The notes below the pieces were generated by a model, which was not told the DNA's origin, searched no databases, and saw only the letters and a list, made by a program, of their open reading frames with translations. Of a stretch of 48,769 nucleotides of DNA, positions 8,684 through 17,301 are shown piece after piece. The DNA comes from Bacillota bacterium (GTDB taxonomy: Bacteria; Bacillota; Desulfotomaculia; Desulfotomaculales; Ammonificaceae), in assembly GCA_040755295.1 (NCBI GenBank), contig JBFMBK010000018.1, forward strand, positions 1-48,769, written 5' to 3'. A program made the position numbers and the translations under genes. Position 1 is the first letter of the stretch, and each line of letters starts with the position of its first letter.

Positions 8684-10048
8684 ATGATTTCATCCTCCAT
8701 AGCCCAAGTTTTTGCTAAAATTGTGGGAACTAAATGGGTCCTTACTGACCCGGCCGAACTAACCTGTTACGCCCGGGACGCTTCGGTTGCTTCGGGCCGG
8801 CCCGCGGCGGTGGTAGTTCCCGGTTCCTCCGCCGAGGTGTCGGCGGTGCTGAAGGCCGCCGCGGAGGCGAGCATTCCGGTCACGCCACGCGGCGCCGGAA
8901 CCGGCCTCGCGGGCGGCGCCGTCCCCATGGAAGGCATAGTCCTGGCGCTGACCAGGCTGCGCGGATTGTCCGTTCACAAGCGGGACCTCGTAGCCTCGGT
9001 TGGGGCGGGAGTGGCCACGCAAGACCTTCATGCCGCCGCCGAAAACGAGGGGCTTTTTTACCCGCCCGACCCTTCAAGCGCCTCAGTCTGCACCATCGGA
9101 GGCAACGTCGCCACAAACGCCGGCGGCCCGCACGGTTTTAAATACGGCGTGACCCGCGATTACCTTCTCGGTCTGGAGGTGGTCCTGTCCGACGGAACGT
9201 TGATCCAAACCGGCGGACGGACCTTGAAAAACGCTGCCGGTTACAGTCTCACCCAGCTTTTATGCGGTTCCGAAGGAACCCTTGGTGTCGTTACGAATGC
9301 CCTGCTCCGGCTGATACCGCTGCCGGAAGAAAGGGCCGGCGTTCTGTCGGTTTTTGACGACCTGGGCGCTGCGGCGCAAGCCGTACTGGAGATAATCAAC
9401 GGCGGAATTTGTCCCTCGGCTCTTGAGATTATGGACCGCACCACGCTTTCCTGCGCGGCACGGGACATCTGGCCCGCGCCTCCGGCAGCCGCGCTGCTGG
9501 TAGAGATCGACGGTCCCCTCGAGGTTGTCCTCCGGCGGGCGTGGGAAACCGAGACCGTTTGCCGCGGCTGCGGCGCCAGAAAGGCCAATACGGCATCCGG
9601 CGGCGAAGCGTCTGACTTTGCCGGCCTCAGACGTGCCGTCTCCGGTTCCCTTACCCGTCTTTTTCCTTTAAAAATCGGAGAGGATGTGGCGGTCCCGCTG
9701 GGCATGCTGCCGTCATTCATCGATATGATGGGATCTTTAAGCGCGGATACGGGTGTTAAAATCGCCGTTTTCGGGCATGCCGCGGACGGCAACCTTCATC
9801 CCAACATCCTGTTCGATCCGCGCGATATCGACGCCGTTCAGGTTGAAGCCGCTATTGAAGGCATATTTCAGGCGGCTTTTAAATGCGGCGGCGCCCTCTC
9901 CGGCGAACACGGCGTCGGCATGCTGAAATCGCCCTTCTTCGAGCAAGCCGTCGGCCCGGAGACGATAGCGCTTATGCGCGGTATCAAAAAGGTTTTTGAC
10001 CCGCATGGTCAATTAAACCCGGGTAAAATCTGGCCCCATGGTGAGTAA
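8684..10048 (+). CDS. glcD: FAD-linked oxidase, glycolate/D-lactate dehydrogenase subunit GlcD
   Basis: 454 aa, the usual length. It oxidises a 2-hydroxy acid (glycolate or D-lactate) with FAD. N-terminal FAD_binding_4 domain: VTPRGAGTGLAGGAVP (about 66-81), CTIGGNVATNAGGPHGFKYG (about 131-150), CGSEGTLGVVT. C-terminal FAD-oxidase_C domain: HAADGNLHPNILFD with the metal/substrate histidines, GEHGVG and LNPGKIW at the end. It overlaps glcF by 11 bp, so the two are co-translated. The ATG has only a weak GGTG site 7 bases upstream. Substrate cannot be told from sequence; no glcE is present. Confidence 0.93.
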   Translation: MISSSIAQVFAKIVGTKWVLTDPAELTCYARDASVASGRPAAVVVPGSSAEVSAVLKAAAEASIPVTPRGAGTGLAGGAVPMEGIVLALTRLRGLSVHKRDLVASVGAGVATQDLHAAAENEGLFYPPDPSSASVCTIGGNVATNAGGPHGFKYGVTRDYLLGLEVVLSDGTLIQTGGRTLKNAAGYSLTQLLCGSEGTLGVVTNALLRLIPLPEERAGVLSVFDDLGAAAQAVLEIINGGICPSALEIMDRTTLSCAARDIWPAPPAAALLVEIDGPLEVVLRRAWETETVCRGCGARKANTASGGEASDFAGLRRAVSGSLTRLFPLKIGEDVAVPLGMLPSFIDMMGSLSADTGVKIAVFGHAADGNLHPNILFDPRDIDAVQVEAAIEGIFQAAFKCGGALSGEHGVGMLKSPFFEQAVGPETIALMRGIKKVFDPHGQLNPGKIWPHGE

Positions 10049-11312
10049 AACTACTGCCCTAAGTGGGTTTTTCGGGTCTCCAAGCCCGTACCGGTGCATC
10101 CGCTGCGGTTTCTGCCTCTCCGCCTGCCCCACCTACCGTCTTGAGCCGTTAGAGCCGGATTCCCCGCGTGGCCGCCTTGCGCTTCTCGAAAGCCTTGCCG
10201 GCGGGACGCCTCACTCCCCGGCATCGGTCTCACACCTGGACCGCTGCCTCGGGTGCCGGTCCTGTGAGGCATCGTGCCCGGCGGGCGTCAAAGCCGCGCT
10301 TGAAATACACGCTGTAAAACTACAGAACGACCAGGACTTTCCCGGCCGTTTTTTCCGTCGGGTATGGCGGCTCGGCTGCCGGACGTTCCTGACCGACAAC
10401 GCAAGACTGTTCCGACTGCTTAAAACACTTATTTTTCTCAAAAGAACGCTGCTCCTTGAGACCCTCGCGCGAATCCCGGGCTTTGCCGCCTTCGGCGGCC
10501 GCGAGGGCCTGGCCGCCCTTCTTCCTTCCGCCGTTCACCGTCCGGCGGCGCGCCCGTTAATCATGCCCGCCTTGAAAAAGGAAGTGTACCGGGTGGCTTT
10601 TTTCACGGGCTGCGTCATGGAGATCGTACTCCGGCCCGCAAACGACGCCGCCGTAGAACTCCTCCGGTCCGCCGGATGCGCGGTCATCCTTCCAACCGGA
10701 CAGGTCTGCTGCGGCGCCCTATCCTGCCACGGCGGGGATACAAAGACCGCCGCCGGCCTCGCGCGGCGCAACATCGAAGCCTTTTCCGGCGCCGGACCTT
10801 ACGACTTCCTGGTTTGCGCTTCGGCTGCCTGCACTGTGCATCTAAGAGAATACCCGTCGCTTTTCCCGGATGACCCGGCCATGCGGCAAAAAGCAGAACT
10901 GTTCGCCGCCCTTGTCCGGGATTTTTCCGAAATTATCTACGAACTTAAGCCGAATGTTGAACCGGTTTTTCCCGTCCCGGTCGCCTATCACGAGTCCTGC
11001 CTCCTCCGCAACAGCGCCGCCCCCGGCGCCATGGGCAAACTTCTGCTCGGCCTTCCGAAAGCCGAAGCTTTTCCCGCCCCGCATTCGGGCTGCTGCGGGA
11101 GCGCAGGCGGATACAACCTCCGCCATCCCGGCACGGCATTATCCCTTCTCGACGCTGAAATCACGGCGCTTGACCGCAGCGGCGCTTGTACTCTGGTTAC
11201 AGACAACCCCGGTTGTTTGCTGTTCCTGAGTCACGGTCTCAAACGCCGAAACCTGTCGGGCAAGATAACGGTAAAACATCTTGCCGAATTCTTAAAACCG
11301 CGCGGCGTTTAA
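10038..11312 (+). CDS. glcF: Glycolate/lactate oxidase iron-sulfur subunit GlcF
   Basis: 424 aa. Electron-transfer partner of GlcD. Two 4Fe-4S motifs at the N-terminus: CIRCGFCLSACPTY (about 17-30) and CLGCRSCEASCPAG (about 69-82). Two cysteine-rich CCG domains follow: FFTGCVMEIVL...VCCGALSCHGG and YHESCLLRN...HSGCCGSAGGYN, which bind a further cluster or heme-disulfide-type site in the family. The start ATG lies inside the 3' end of glcD. Electrons presumably pass to the quinone pool or a membrane complex; the acceptor is not encoded here. Confidence 0.92.
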   Translation: MVSKTTALSGFFGSPSPYRCIRCGFCLSACPTYRLEPLEPDSPRGRLALLESLAGGTPHSPASVSHLDRCLGCRSCEASCPAGVKAALEIHAVKLQNDQDFPGRFFRRVWRLGCRTFLTDNARLFRLLKTLIFLKRTLLLETLARIPGFAAFGGREGLAALLPSAVHRPAARPLIMPALKKEVYRVAFFTGCVMEIVLRPANDAAVELLRSAGCAVILPTGQVCCGALSCHGGDTKTAAGLARRNIEAFSGAGPYDFLVCASAACTVHLREYPSLFPDDPAMRQKAELFAALVRDFSEIIYELKPNVEPVFPVPVAYHESCLLRNSAAPGAMGKLLLGLPKAEAFPAPHSGCCGSAGGYNLRHPGTALSLLDAEITALDRSGACTLVTDNPGCLLFLSHGLKRRNLSGKITVKHLAEFLKPRGV

Positions 11313-11321
11313 TTCCGGCGT

Positions 11322-11331
11322 AACTATTCAG
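11322..11331. repeat. Solo copy of the AACTATTCAG terminal motif
   Basis: Identical to the terminal 10-mer that brackets interspersed repeat copy D. No partner CTGAATAGTT is seen before the next gene, so this may be a remnant end. Confidence 0.4.
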
Positions 11332-11450
11332 GTATTCCTGTCGTTTTGTGGCCTATTACCACCACAGTATAATCGTGCTGCGCCAAACGGGCATTGTTTA
11401 GGATTACATTCAACCGCTGAGTGTTTTGCTGGACAAAATTTGCCTGAAAC

Positions 11451-11636
11451 GGCAGTTTACTCCATTCCGGTCGCACAAACCGCAAAAGCGCGGACGCTTC
11501 GCTGGAAGCGCTCCCGGAAGTGATCGCCTAGTTTCAGCAGCAGGGGTATTCGTTCGAAACGTTGGACGAAAACGTTAAACCCATCCATATGAAGCGGGTC
11601 CATGTACCGCAGACAGCGGCACCGATAAACCCATAA
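11451..11636 (+). pseudogene. Decayed C-terminus of a polysaccharide (peptidoglycan) deacetylase
   Basis: In one frame it reads GSLLHSG...NRKSADASLEALPEVIA, then TAG, then FQQQGYSFETLDENVKPI and ends at TAA. This matches the C-terminal end of NodB-fold deacetylases (GSIxLLHd..., aLPeiIxxLkxqGYxFvTLdE). A TAG interrupts it at about position 11529-11531, the frame also carries a TGA just upstream (11445), and no N-terminal NodB domain is present. It is a fragment, not a working gene. Confidence 0.7.
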
Positions 11637-11729
11637 TCAAAATTTTAACTATTAAAAAGGCCGCGCGGTGCTGCCGATAACCCCTACCGCCGTCGGCGCG
11701 TCCCTGCCTTTAAGTGACTTTTTTTCTCC

Positions 11730-13040
11730 TCAAGCGTAAATTATCTTTCTAAGATCGATAAACCTGTCAGTTACCCTTGTGGTGATTACTTCCATAACGT
11801 TTTCCACTTTATCGCTTAAATCCTCCGGCCGGTTTTCGTCAAACCGGATATTGACGGTCAAATCGGCGCCGTCCCAATCTACCTGCGCCTTCAACGCCTC
11901 GCTGACAAAGCGCAGCGGCACAAATGTTCTCCCACCGACAATCCTTGCCGGCACGGGAAGCATGACCTCTTCCCCGGCGATCAGCGCCGTTTTACTATTG
12001 ACTTCAAGAAGGACATCGGTCTCGGCATATTTTATATTCACCGTTCGGCTCCCGCCGTCCCACGACACCTCCGCCCCCATGGCCTCCGCAAGGCTTCGCA
12101 ACGGAACCAGCAAATGTCCTTCCTCCAGCAGAGGAGGGTTTTCAATAACCACTTCACGGTCGTTCAATAAGATTTTTACGTGCGGCAGTTCTTCCTGATA
12201 CTCGTAAACCGCCCGTGAAATGCGCTGAATCGTCTGAAAAGCCTTTCCCCGGCTTTCGGTTCCCTCACTGAAAACAGAGAGGATATACGGATTTTCCGGA
12301 TGCTCTATGTACCCGATATCGTTGTAAGTGCCGGTAAACGGCCAGTTGCCGATTTTGTGCGCCACTTTAATTCCTGCGGGCAGAGGTTCGGGTATCCGGT
12401 CGTTAAAAACCGTGTTTTCGAGATAACCGATCAATATGCCGCCCTGCTGCGGATGCTCCGAGGCAAACTTTAGAAGACAGAGCATGTATTCGGCCATGTC
12501 CTGCGGACAGGTGGTATTCCGGGCGTCATCTACCACCTTTCCCCCGAGTCCGCGCATGTACGTCTTTACGTTCGATCTTCCCAAATATGAAAGAAGTATG
12601 TTGGTCGCCACATTATCGCTCTGTGTTATTGAATACCTGGAAAGAGCGGCGATGCTGAATTTGCTTCCGATTGGTTTGTACTGCAGCACCCCGGTGCCGC
12701 CCTCATAGTGAGCCTGTTTATAGGTGAGGATCGTATCCGTTTTAACCCTGCCCGCCGCAACCTGTTCCCACAGGTAAAGGTTCATGGGCAGTTTAAAGGT
12801 ACTGGCGGCGTAAAATGATGCGTCATGGTTTAGCCCCAGCCGTTCTCCCGATCGCATATCGATTAGGCAGACGCCGTATGTACCCTTTTCCTTGCTGATT
12901 ATCTGATTGAGCTGCGTCGAAAGCCCTGCGTAACCGGCCGTGGTGGTAACGGCTCCCTGCGCCTGGGCCCTCCCGCAGGCGGGGATAACAGCCAGGTTAA
13001 CGACCAATAGTATTATGACGGCTTTTGCTTTAATAAACAA
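11730..13040 (-). CDS. Secreted PBP-like serine hydrolase with two stalk (copper amine oxidase N-like) domains
   Basis: 436 aa. Signal segment at 5-20; PACG at 20-23 is a poor lipobox. Serine-hydrolase domain with the STFK nucleophile motif (Ser80-Lys83), SDN (141-143) and a KIG triad (229-231). The class A omega-loop Glu-x-x-Leu-Asn is not visible, so it is probably a penicillin-binding-protein-like or amidase-type enzyme rather than a beta-lactamase. Residues about 285-400 hold two copies of the LVPLRxLAEAMGAxVxWDG fold (PF07833 stalk, HLLVPLRSLAEAMGAEVSWD and TFVPLRFVSEALKAQVDWD), usually a cell-wall-attached module. TTG start at 13040 with GGGTGAAAG before it. A role in cell-wall turnover is inferred. 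Confidence 0.8.
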   Translation of the reverse strand: MFIKAKAVIILLVVNLAVIPACGRAQAQGAVTTTAGYAGLSTQLNQIISKEKGTYGVCLIDMRSGERLGLNHDASFYAASTFKLPMNLYLWEQVAAGRVKTDTILTYKQAHYEGGTGVLQYKPIGSKFSIAALSRYSITQSDNVATNILLSYLGRSNVKTYMRGLGGKVVDDARNTTCPQDMAEYMLCLLKFASEHPQQGGILIGYLENTVFNDRIPEPLPAGIKVAHKIGNWPFTGTYNDIGYIEHPENPYILSVFSEGTESRGKAFQTIQRISRAVYEYQEELPHVKILLNDREVVIENPPLLEEGHLLVPLRSLAEAMGAEVSWDGGSRTVNIKYAETDVLLEVNSKTALIAGEEVMLPVPARIVGGRTFVPLRFVSEALKAQVDWDGADLTVNIRFDENRPEDLSDKVENVMEVITTRVTDRFIDLRKIIYA

Positions 13041-13153
13041 TCTTTCACCCTTACTCTGATTAATTGGCCTACACTAAAAATTATAAAACCGCCGTCCCCG
13101 CCTGGCCATAGCTATTTGCTAAACAGCTTTGTCTCGAACGTTTTTAATAAAGT

Positions 13154-13177
13154 GGAATCCTTAACCGGAAGGATTCC
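13154..13177. promoter_or_regulatory. Perfect inverted repeat upstream of the flavoprotein gene
   Basis: GGAATCCTT-aaccgg-AAGGATTCC: 9-bp arms and a 6-bp loop. It could be an operator or an RNA hairpin. It lies between the divergent hydrolase and flavoprotein genes. There is no T-tract on either side, so a terminator is less likely. Confidence 0.45.
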
Positions 13178-13251
13178 GCCGTTTCATTTTGAATTCAATT
13201 TATGAGCGCTTCATGCACGCCGCACGCAAATATACGATTCGGAGCACCGCC

Positions 13252-14328
13252 GTGTACGATATAGCGATAGTGGGCGCAGGCCCCGCCGGGGCTACATTGG
13301 CCCGTCTGGCCGCAAAGGACTACAGGGTATTAATCATCGATAAAAGACTTCTTTCCGGCCCGTCCAGTGAGGGGTGCGCTTCAAAGTGCTGCGGCGGGTT
13401 GCTGGCTCCCGACGCGCAAAAGACCATGGCCGGGATGGGACTGTCATTACCGCCGAGCGTCCTGGTCGGCCCACAGATCTTCGCGGTCAGGACAATCGAT
13501 TTTGACAACCGCATCGAGAGGTATTACCAACGCTTCTACATAAACATGGACAGGGGCATTTTTGACCGCTGGCTGGTGTCCCTGATCCCCGATACGGCGG
13601 AGATACGCTGCGGTTTTTTGTTCAAATCGGCTAAACGGTCCGGCGGCGGTTTCGAGATTACCCTTTCAGACGGCGACAGGACCTATGTTGAAAAGGCAAG
13701 TCTGCTGATCGGGGCGGACGGCGCGGCCTCTACCGTAAGAAAGCGGTTATTCCCTTCCCTTCCTTTCCCTAAGAGTTACGCGGCGATCCAGGAATGGTTC
13801 CCCGTGAGTGAAGCCACGCCTTTCTATTCTTCGATTTTCGACCGCGACATTTCCGATTTCTATTCCTGGACCATCCCGAAAGAAGGTTTTTTGATTATCG
13901 GCGCGGCTCTCGATCCCGGCAACACCGCCTTGAGTAAGTTCGCACTTTTGAAACAAAAACTAAAGGAATACGGTTACGTGTTCGGAGAGCCGGCGCGTCG
14001 TGAAGGCGCCTATATCTTCCGTCCTGTTCGTTCCGATCAGATTTGTACGGGCAAGGAAGGGATTGCCCTGCTGGGTGAAGCGGCGGGTTGGATCAGTCCG
14101 ACCTCTTCGGAAGGATTGAGCTACGCTTTTCGAAGCGCACTTGCGGCGTCTGAGGCTTTACGACACGGGCCGGACGATTTCTCCAGGAACTACGAGTCGA
14201 ACACGCGCTTCCTGCGGCAAAACATCTTTCTAAAAAACATAAAATCCTCATTTATGTACAACAGGTTTCTTAGGAAAATGGTGCTCCGTTCGGGCATAGC
14301 CAGCATTCAGATTCAACAATCAAGATAG
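13252..14328 (+). CDS. FAD-dependent oxidoreductase, geranylgeranyl-reductase-like
   Basis: About 358 aa. Starts with the Rossmann motif YDIAIVGAGPAGATLARLAA and has the second FAD motif LLIGADGAASTVRK and GIALLGEAAGWISPTSSEGLSYAFRSA, as in the GGR/FixC-type family that reduces isoprenoid double bonds or handles electron transfer. CASKCCGGLL (about residues 43-52) is the cysteine-containing segment common in this group. An in-frame TTG at 13189 would add 21 residues, but the GTG at 13252 has a GGAG site 7 bases upstream and begins directly at the Rossmann strand. Substrate unknown. Confidence 0.82.
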   Translation: MYDIAIVGAGPAGATLARLAAKDYRVLIIDKRLLSGPSSEGCASKCCGGLLAPDAQKTMAGMGLSLPPSVLVGPQIFAVRTIDFDNRIERYYQRFYINMDRGIFDRWLVSLIPDTAEIRCGFLFKSAKRSGGGFEITLSDGDRTYVEKASLLIGADGAASTVRKRLFPSLPFPKSYAAIQEWFPVSEATPFYSSIFDRDISDFYSWTIPKEGFLIIGAALDPGNTALSKFALLKQKLKEYGYVFGEPARREGAYIFRPVRSDQICTGKEGIALLGEAAGWISPTSSEGLSYAFRSALAASEALRHGPDDFSRNYESNTRFLRQNIFLKNIKSSFMYNRFLRKMVLRSGIASIQIQQSR

Positions 14329-14345
14329 CAGGGAGAACCGCTGAA

Positions 14346-14567
14346 ATGTCTTTGGTAAAGATAAAGAATTTCCCCAGCAGGCTGTTCGCGGAACAAGCCC
14401 AGCAGATCCTTGAACGCGAAGGGATCCCTTCAATCCTTCATTCCCCGGACGTCGGCATCACGGGAACCCTCGGGGCGAGCATCCCCCAGGGTGTCGACCT
14501 TTACGTCCCCTCGAAATTTGCGGAGAAGGCGCAGCGACTGGTTTCCGCCCTCTTTAACGGGATATAA
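14346..14567 (+). CDS. DUF2007-type putative signal transducing protein
   Basis: 73 aa. Pattern VKIKNFPSRLFAEQAQQILEREGIPSIL, then DLYVPSKFAEKAQRLVSAL, matches the small DUF2007 (GlnB-like fold) family. GGGAG site before the ATG. It follows the flavoprotein by 17 bp in the same direction and is probably in one operon. Function unknown. Confidence 0.8.
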   Translation: MSLVKIKNFPSRLFAEQAQQILEREGIPSILHSPDVGITGTLGASIPQGVDLYVPSKFAEKAQRLVSALFNGI

Positions 14568-14998
14568 GACCTCTTCCTTCACTCCTTAACGGAAACAGGA
14601 GACAGGTGATAATATCCAACCAAAATCTTTCTGATTTTCGCGACTAATCCTCGGGTGAATACTTAATCCCTTATTCGAGACACTTATCTAGTACACTGTT
14701 TAATACCCCTGCACCGCAATTGCTCCCACCAAGCAAGGTTGCTCCAAATAGTGTTAATCCTTTTGTACCAAAGACTGACTATTTTTACCCTCTGCGGGTA
14801 ATAGAACTTTTTACCTTAATTGTGCTATTTTCAAATATAATCATACAATTTCACTAATTCTGCATCGTACTTCGTCTATTCCAATTTATATTAAAATGTT
14901 CCCGGTTAATCCAACTGCGGGGAGGGATGCATAACATCGGTCGATGAATGGGTAGCAAGTAGAATTTAAGGTCAAAACAAAAAGCGAGGTGGGGTTTT
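14568..14998. other. AT-rich intergenic gap of about 430 bp
   Basis: No gene that can be supported. A strong GAGGTGGGG ribosome binding site for the next gene is at about 14986-14994. A 35-codon open stretch on the minus strand (about 14680-14790) has no start or known relatives that I recognise. Confidence 0.5.
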
Positions 14999-16378
14999 TT
15001 GAGAAGGTCTACTATTGTTTTGATCCTGGGACTCCTCTTAATCGGGCTTGCCGGTGTCGGAACAGCTTCGGCGGCAACCCCGGCGGTGGTCACGCTCGGC
15101 AATAACGGATGGAGCGTCGCGGGAATCGGCACCTGGGATGCCGGCACCGCCACAGGCACTCTTACTACAGATCTTAACAATACGACAATCCAGATAGTCA
15201 GCAGCTTTGTGACCCTTAACGGCAACGGCAAAACGCTGACCGGAACGGGTTCCGGGTGCGGCGTCATTGTTGCGGTTAAAACTGAGGTTGGCATTAAAAA
15301 TATAACCGTTACGGGCTTCACGTACGGGATCCGCCTACACGCCACCGGGTACAGCGCTGTTTCGAACAACACGCTCCGGGATAACGACTACGGCATCTTT
15401 TTGCTGGGAAGCAGCAACAATGTTATAAACGGCAATCAAGTCATGTCCAATAACTTTAACGGGATTCATGCCCAAGGCGGCGGCACCAACACCTTCAGCG
15501 GCAACGCTTCAACAGACAATGGCGGCAACGGCGTCCACCTTCAGGGAAACGGCAGCAACACCGTAACAGATAACACCCTGGCCCGTAATACCGGTTCCGG
15601 GCTTTACCTTCAGGCCTCCCCAAACAACGCTATACAAGACAATGCCTCTGAATCGAACACCTGCGGCATCGCCATGCTGGCTTCGACTAATAACGCGATT
15701 ACTGATAACAGGCTGCTTTCAAACGGCACCGGGATTCTTTTCATGAACTCCGATTCGAACACCGTTCGGGACAGCGAGATTTCATCCAATACCGCCAATG
15801 GGATTCAGTTCCAACAGATGTCCAATGCCAACACCATTACGGACAACGAGATCAAGTACAACGGCGGCTGCGGTATCCGCGGCTTTTCCTGCTCGGGCGG
15901 CAACATCATGGAAGACAACGCGCTGGAGTCTAACGTAAGCCACGGAATCTGCATGACCAACCAATCGGGCGGCAATACCATTACGGACAACAGCATCCGC
16001 TCCAACGGCGGCGACGGGATTAACTTCAGCGCGCTGGCGGGCGGCAATACCATCACGAGGAACATCATCGACCAGAACCTCAGCGGGATCGCCGTCTCCG
16101 GTCAGGCCGGCAACAACACCATCACTAACAACAGCGTTTCGAACAGCACGGTTTACGGACTGTTCATGTGGTGCGGCGGCAACCGGGTTTACGACAATAA
16201 CTTCGTAAACAACGCCACCCAGGCATGGACCTGGTTCGCCAACACCTTCAACGATTCCGATGCGGGTAACTACTGGAACAATTGGACCTCACCCGATTCC
16301 GACCACAACGGAATCGTCGATCTGCCTTACAAGTTCAAGGGCGGGCAGGACAACCTCCCGCGGGTAAGCCCGGTGTAA
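14999..16378 (+). CDS. Secreted right-handed beta-helix (NosD/PbH1-repeat) protein
   Basis: 459 aa. TTG start after GAGGTGGGG; signal peptide RRSTIVLILGLLLIGLAGVG with ASA cleavage at about residue 25. The rest is a run of about 20 parallel beta-helix coils with the NNxIxxNxxxxNxxGI pattern (SNNTLRDNDYGIFLLGSSNN, TITDNEIKYNGGCGI). The last part, GNYWNNWTSPDSDHNGIVDLPY, is the typical end of NosD-like helices. Such folds bind or cut polysaccharide or act as surface scaffolds; no catalytic residues can be named. A terminator follows at 16412-16448. Confidence 0.88.
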   Translation: MRRSTIVLILGLLLIGLAGVGTASAATPAVVTLGNNGWSVAGIGTWDAGTATGTLTTDLNNTTIQIVSSFVTLNGNGKTLTGTGSGCGVIVAVKTEVGIKNITVTGFTYGIRLHATGYSAVSNNTLRDNDYGIFLLGSSNNVINGNQVMSNNFNGIHAQGGGTNTFSGNASTDNGGNGVHLQGNGSNTVTDNTLARNTGSGLYLQASPNNAIQDNASESNTCGIAMLASTNNAITDNRLLSNGTGILFMNSDSNTVRDSEISSNTANGIQFQQMSNANTITDNEIKYNGGCGIRGFSCSGGNIMEDNALESNVSHGICMTNQSGGNTITDNSIRSNGGDGINFSALAGGNTITRNIIDQNLSGIAVSGQAGNNTITNNSVSNSTVYGLFMWCGGNRVYDNNFVNNATQAWTWFANTFNDSDAGNYWNNWTSPDSDHNGIVDLPYKFKGGQDNLPRVSPV

Positions 16379-16411
16379 TTATTCCGGCGCGGTTTTAAGG
16401 ACAACCAGGAG

Positions 16412-16448
16412 GTGAGGGTCCCCCGGCGGGGTCCTCACTTCTTCGTTT
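16412..16448 (+). terminator. Rho-independent terminator after the beta-helix gene
   Basis: Stem GTGAGGGTCCCC / GGGGTCCTCAC with a CGGC loop, followed by TTCTTCGTTTT. Confidence 0.75.
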
Positions 16449-16620
16449 TAAAGGCGCATCGCACCTGCGGACAATCGCATTATCACGCAACGCGCCGATA
16501 TACGTATTTCGTGCAGGGAATCGTTCACACACGGAGAAGTAGTCATCAGGTCTTCCGCGCTCGCATATTTAGGATGTACGTTTTATAAGGCCGTACAATC
16601 AATCAAATACCGCGTAAACG

Positions 16621-17301
16621 GTGGTGGTAAGAGTGACCGGTACGGTTGCCGCGGCGCAATCCAACCTCTTTTCGCTATACTTTCACGAATTGGGATGGCT
16701 CAGCAGCGAGATACAAAAACACTGCGAAGCCATTTTCAAGGATACCCCTGACCCCAAAGAAGGTTATTACATAAAGGTATCCCCCGAACTGCACGCGCAC
16801 ATTGTTTCGGTTCTCGTCAACGCCGCCAACCTTAAAAAGCTTGTATATACCGGGGAGAAAAGGTATAAAAACGAATCGATGGAGGTATTCCGCCTGCGCC
16901 AAAAGCGTTCCAGGTTACTGCGCGAGGCGCTCGCGGATTTAAAGCTGGAGGAAATCCTTAATAACAAGGTGCGCAACAGCCTCGAACACTTCGACGAATA
17001 CCTCGACGAGAACATTGTGAGACTTTCGAAAAAACCGCCGTCAACTTTTGCGGCTTACAACATGGCGCTTTCCCACCGCGAGGTATTCAACCCTCAGGTT
17101 TACCCTATCCGACTCTACATAGTAAGCGAGCAAAAGTTTTATAACATGCGCTCCTCCATCGATATCGGGCGCATATACGCCGAGGCGTCTTCTATTTTAG
17201 AAAGGCTGCGCGAACTGGGCGCTATTCCTCACGGCGGTCCCGGGGGCGTGATGATTCCGCTCACGGACGCGAACCATGAAGATGGCCCGACACCCGAGTA
17301 A
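16621..17301 (+). CDS. Unknown protein with a HEPN-like RNSLEH motif
   Basis: 226 aa, mostly helical, charged, no signal peptide. I do not recognise a named family. VRNSLEHFDEYLDE (about 120-133) contains R-x4-H in a helix, the pattern of HEPN-domain RNases and HEPN relatives in toxin or defence systems. The frame starts at GTG 16621; a GTG at 16633 with GGTGGTAAGA before it is an equally good start. Its 3' end overlaps the degraded alpha/beta hydrolase frame by 26 bp. No partner MNT nucleotidyltransferase or antitoxin is adjacent, so a toxin role is not supported by context. Confidence 0.6.
   Translation: MVVRVTGTVAAAQSNLFSLYFHELGWLSSEIQKHCEAIFKDTPDPKEGYYIKVSPELHAHIVSVLVNAANLKKLVYTGEKRYKNESMEVFRLRQKRSRLLREALADLKLEEILNNKVRNSLEHFDEYLDENIVRLSKKPPSTFAAYNMALSHREVFNPQVYPIRLYIVSEQKFYNMRSSIDIGRIYAEASSILERLRELGAIPHGGPGGVMIPLTDANHEDGPTPE

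Noticed and set aside
11529-11531. TAG in the deacetylase fragment as pyrrolysine codon
   Set aside because: The gene has no N-terminal part and a TGA upstream in the same frame, so decay is simpler; no Pyl genes are in the window.
11730-13040. Serine hydrolase called as a class A beta-lactamase
   Set aside because: STFK, SDN and KIG are present but the Glu-x-x-Leu-Asn omega-loop motif is not, so deacylation of beta-lactams is unlikely.
14680-14790. Minus-strand open stretch reading LTLFGATLLGGSNCGAGVLN
   Set aside because: No start codon with binding site, in-frame stop just upstream, no family recognised.
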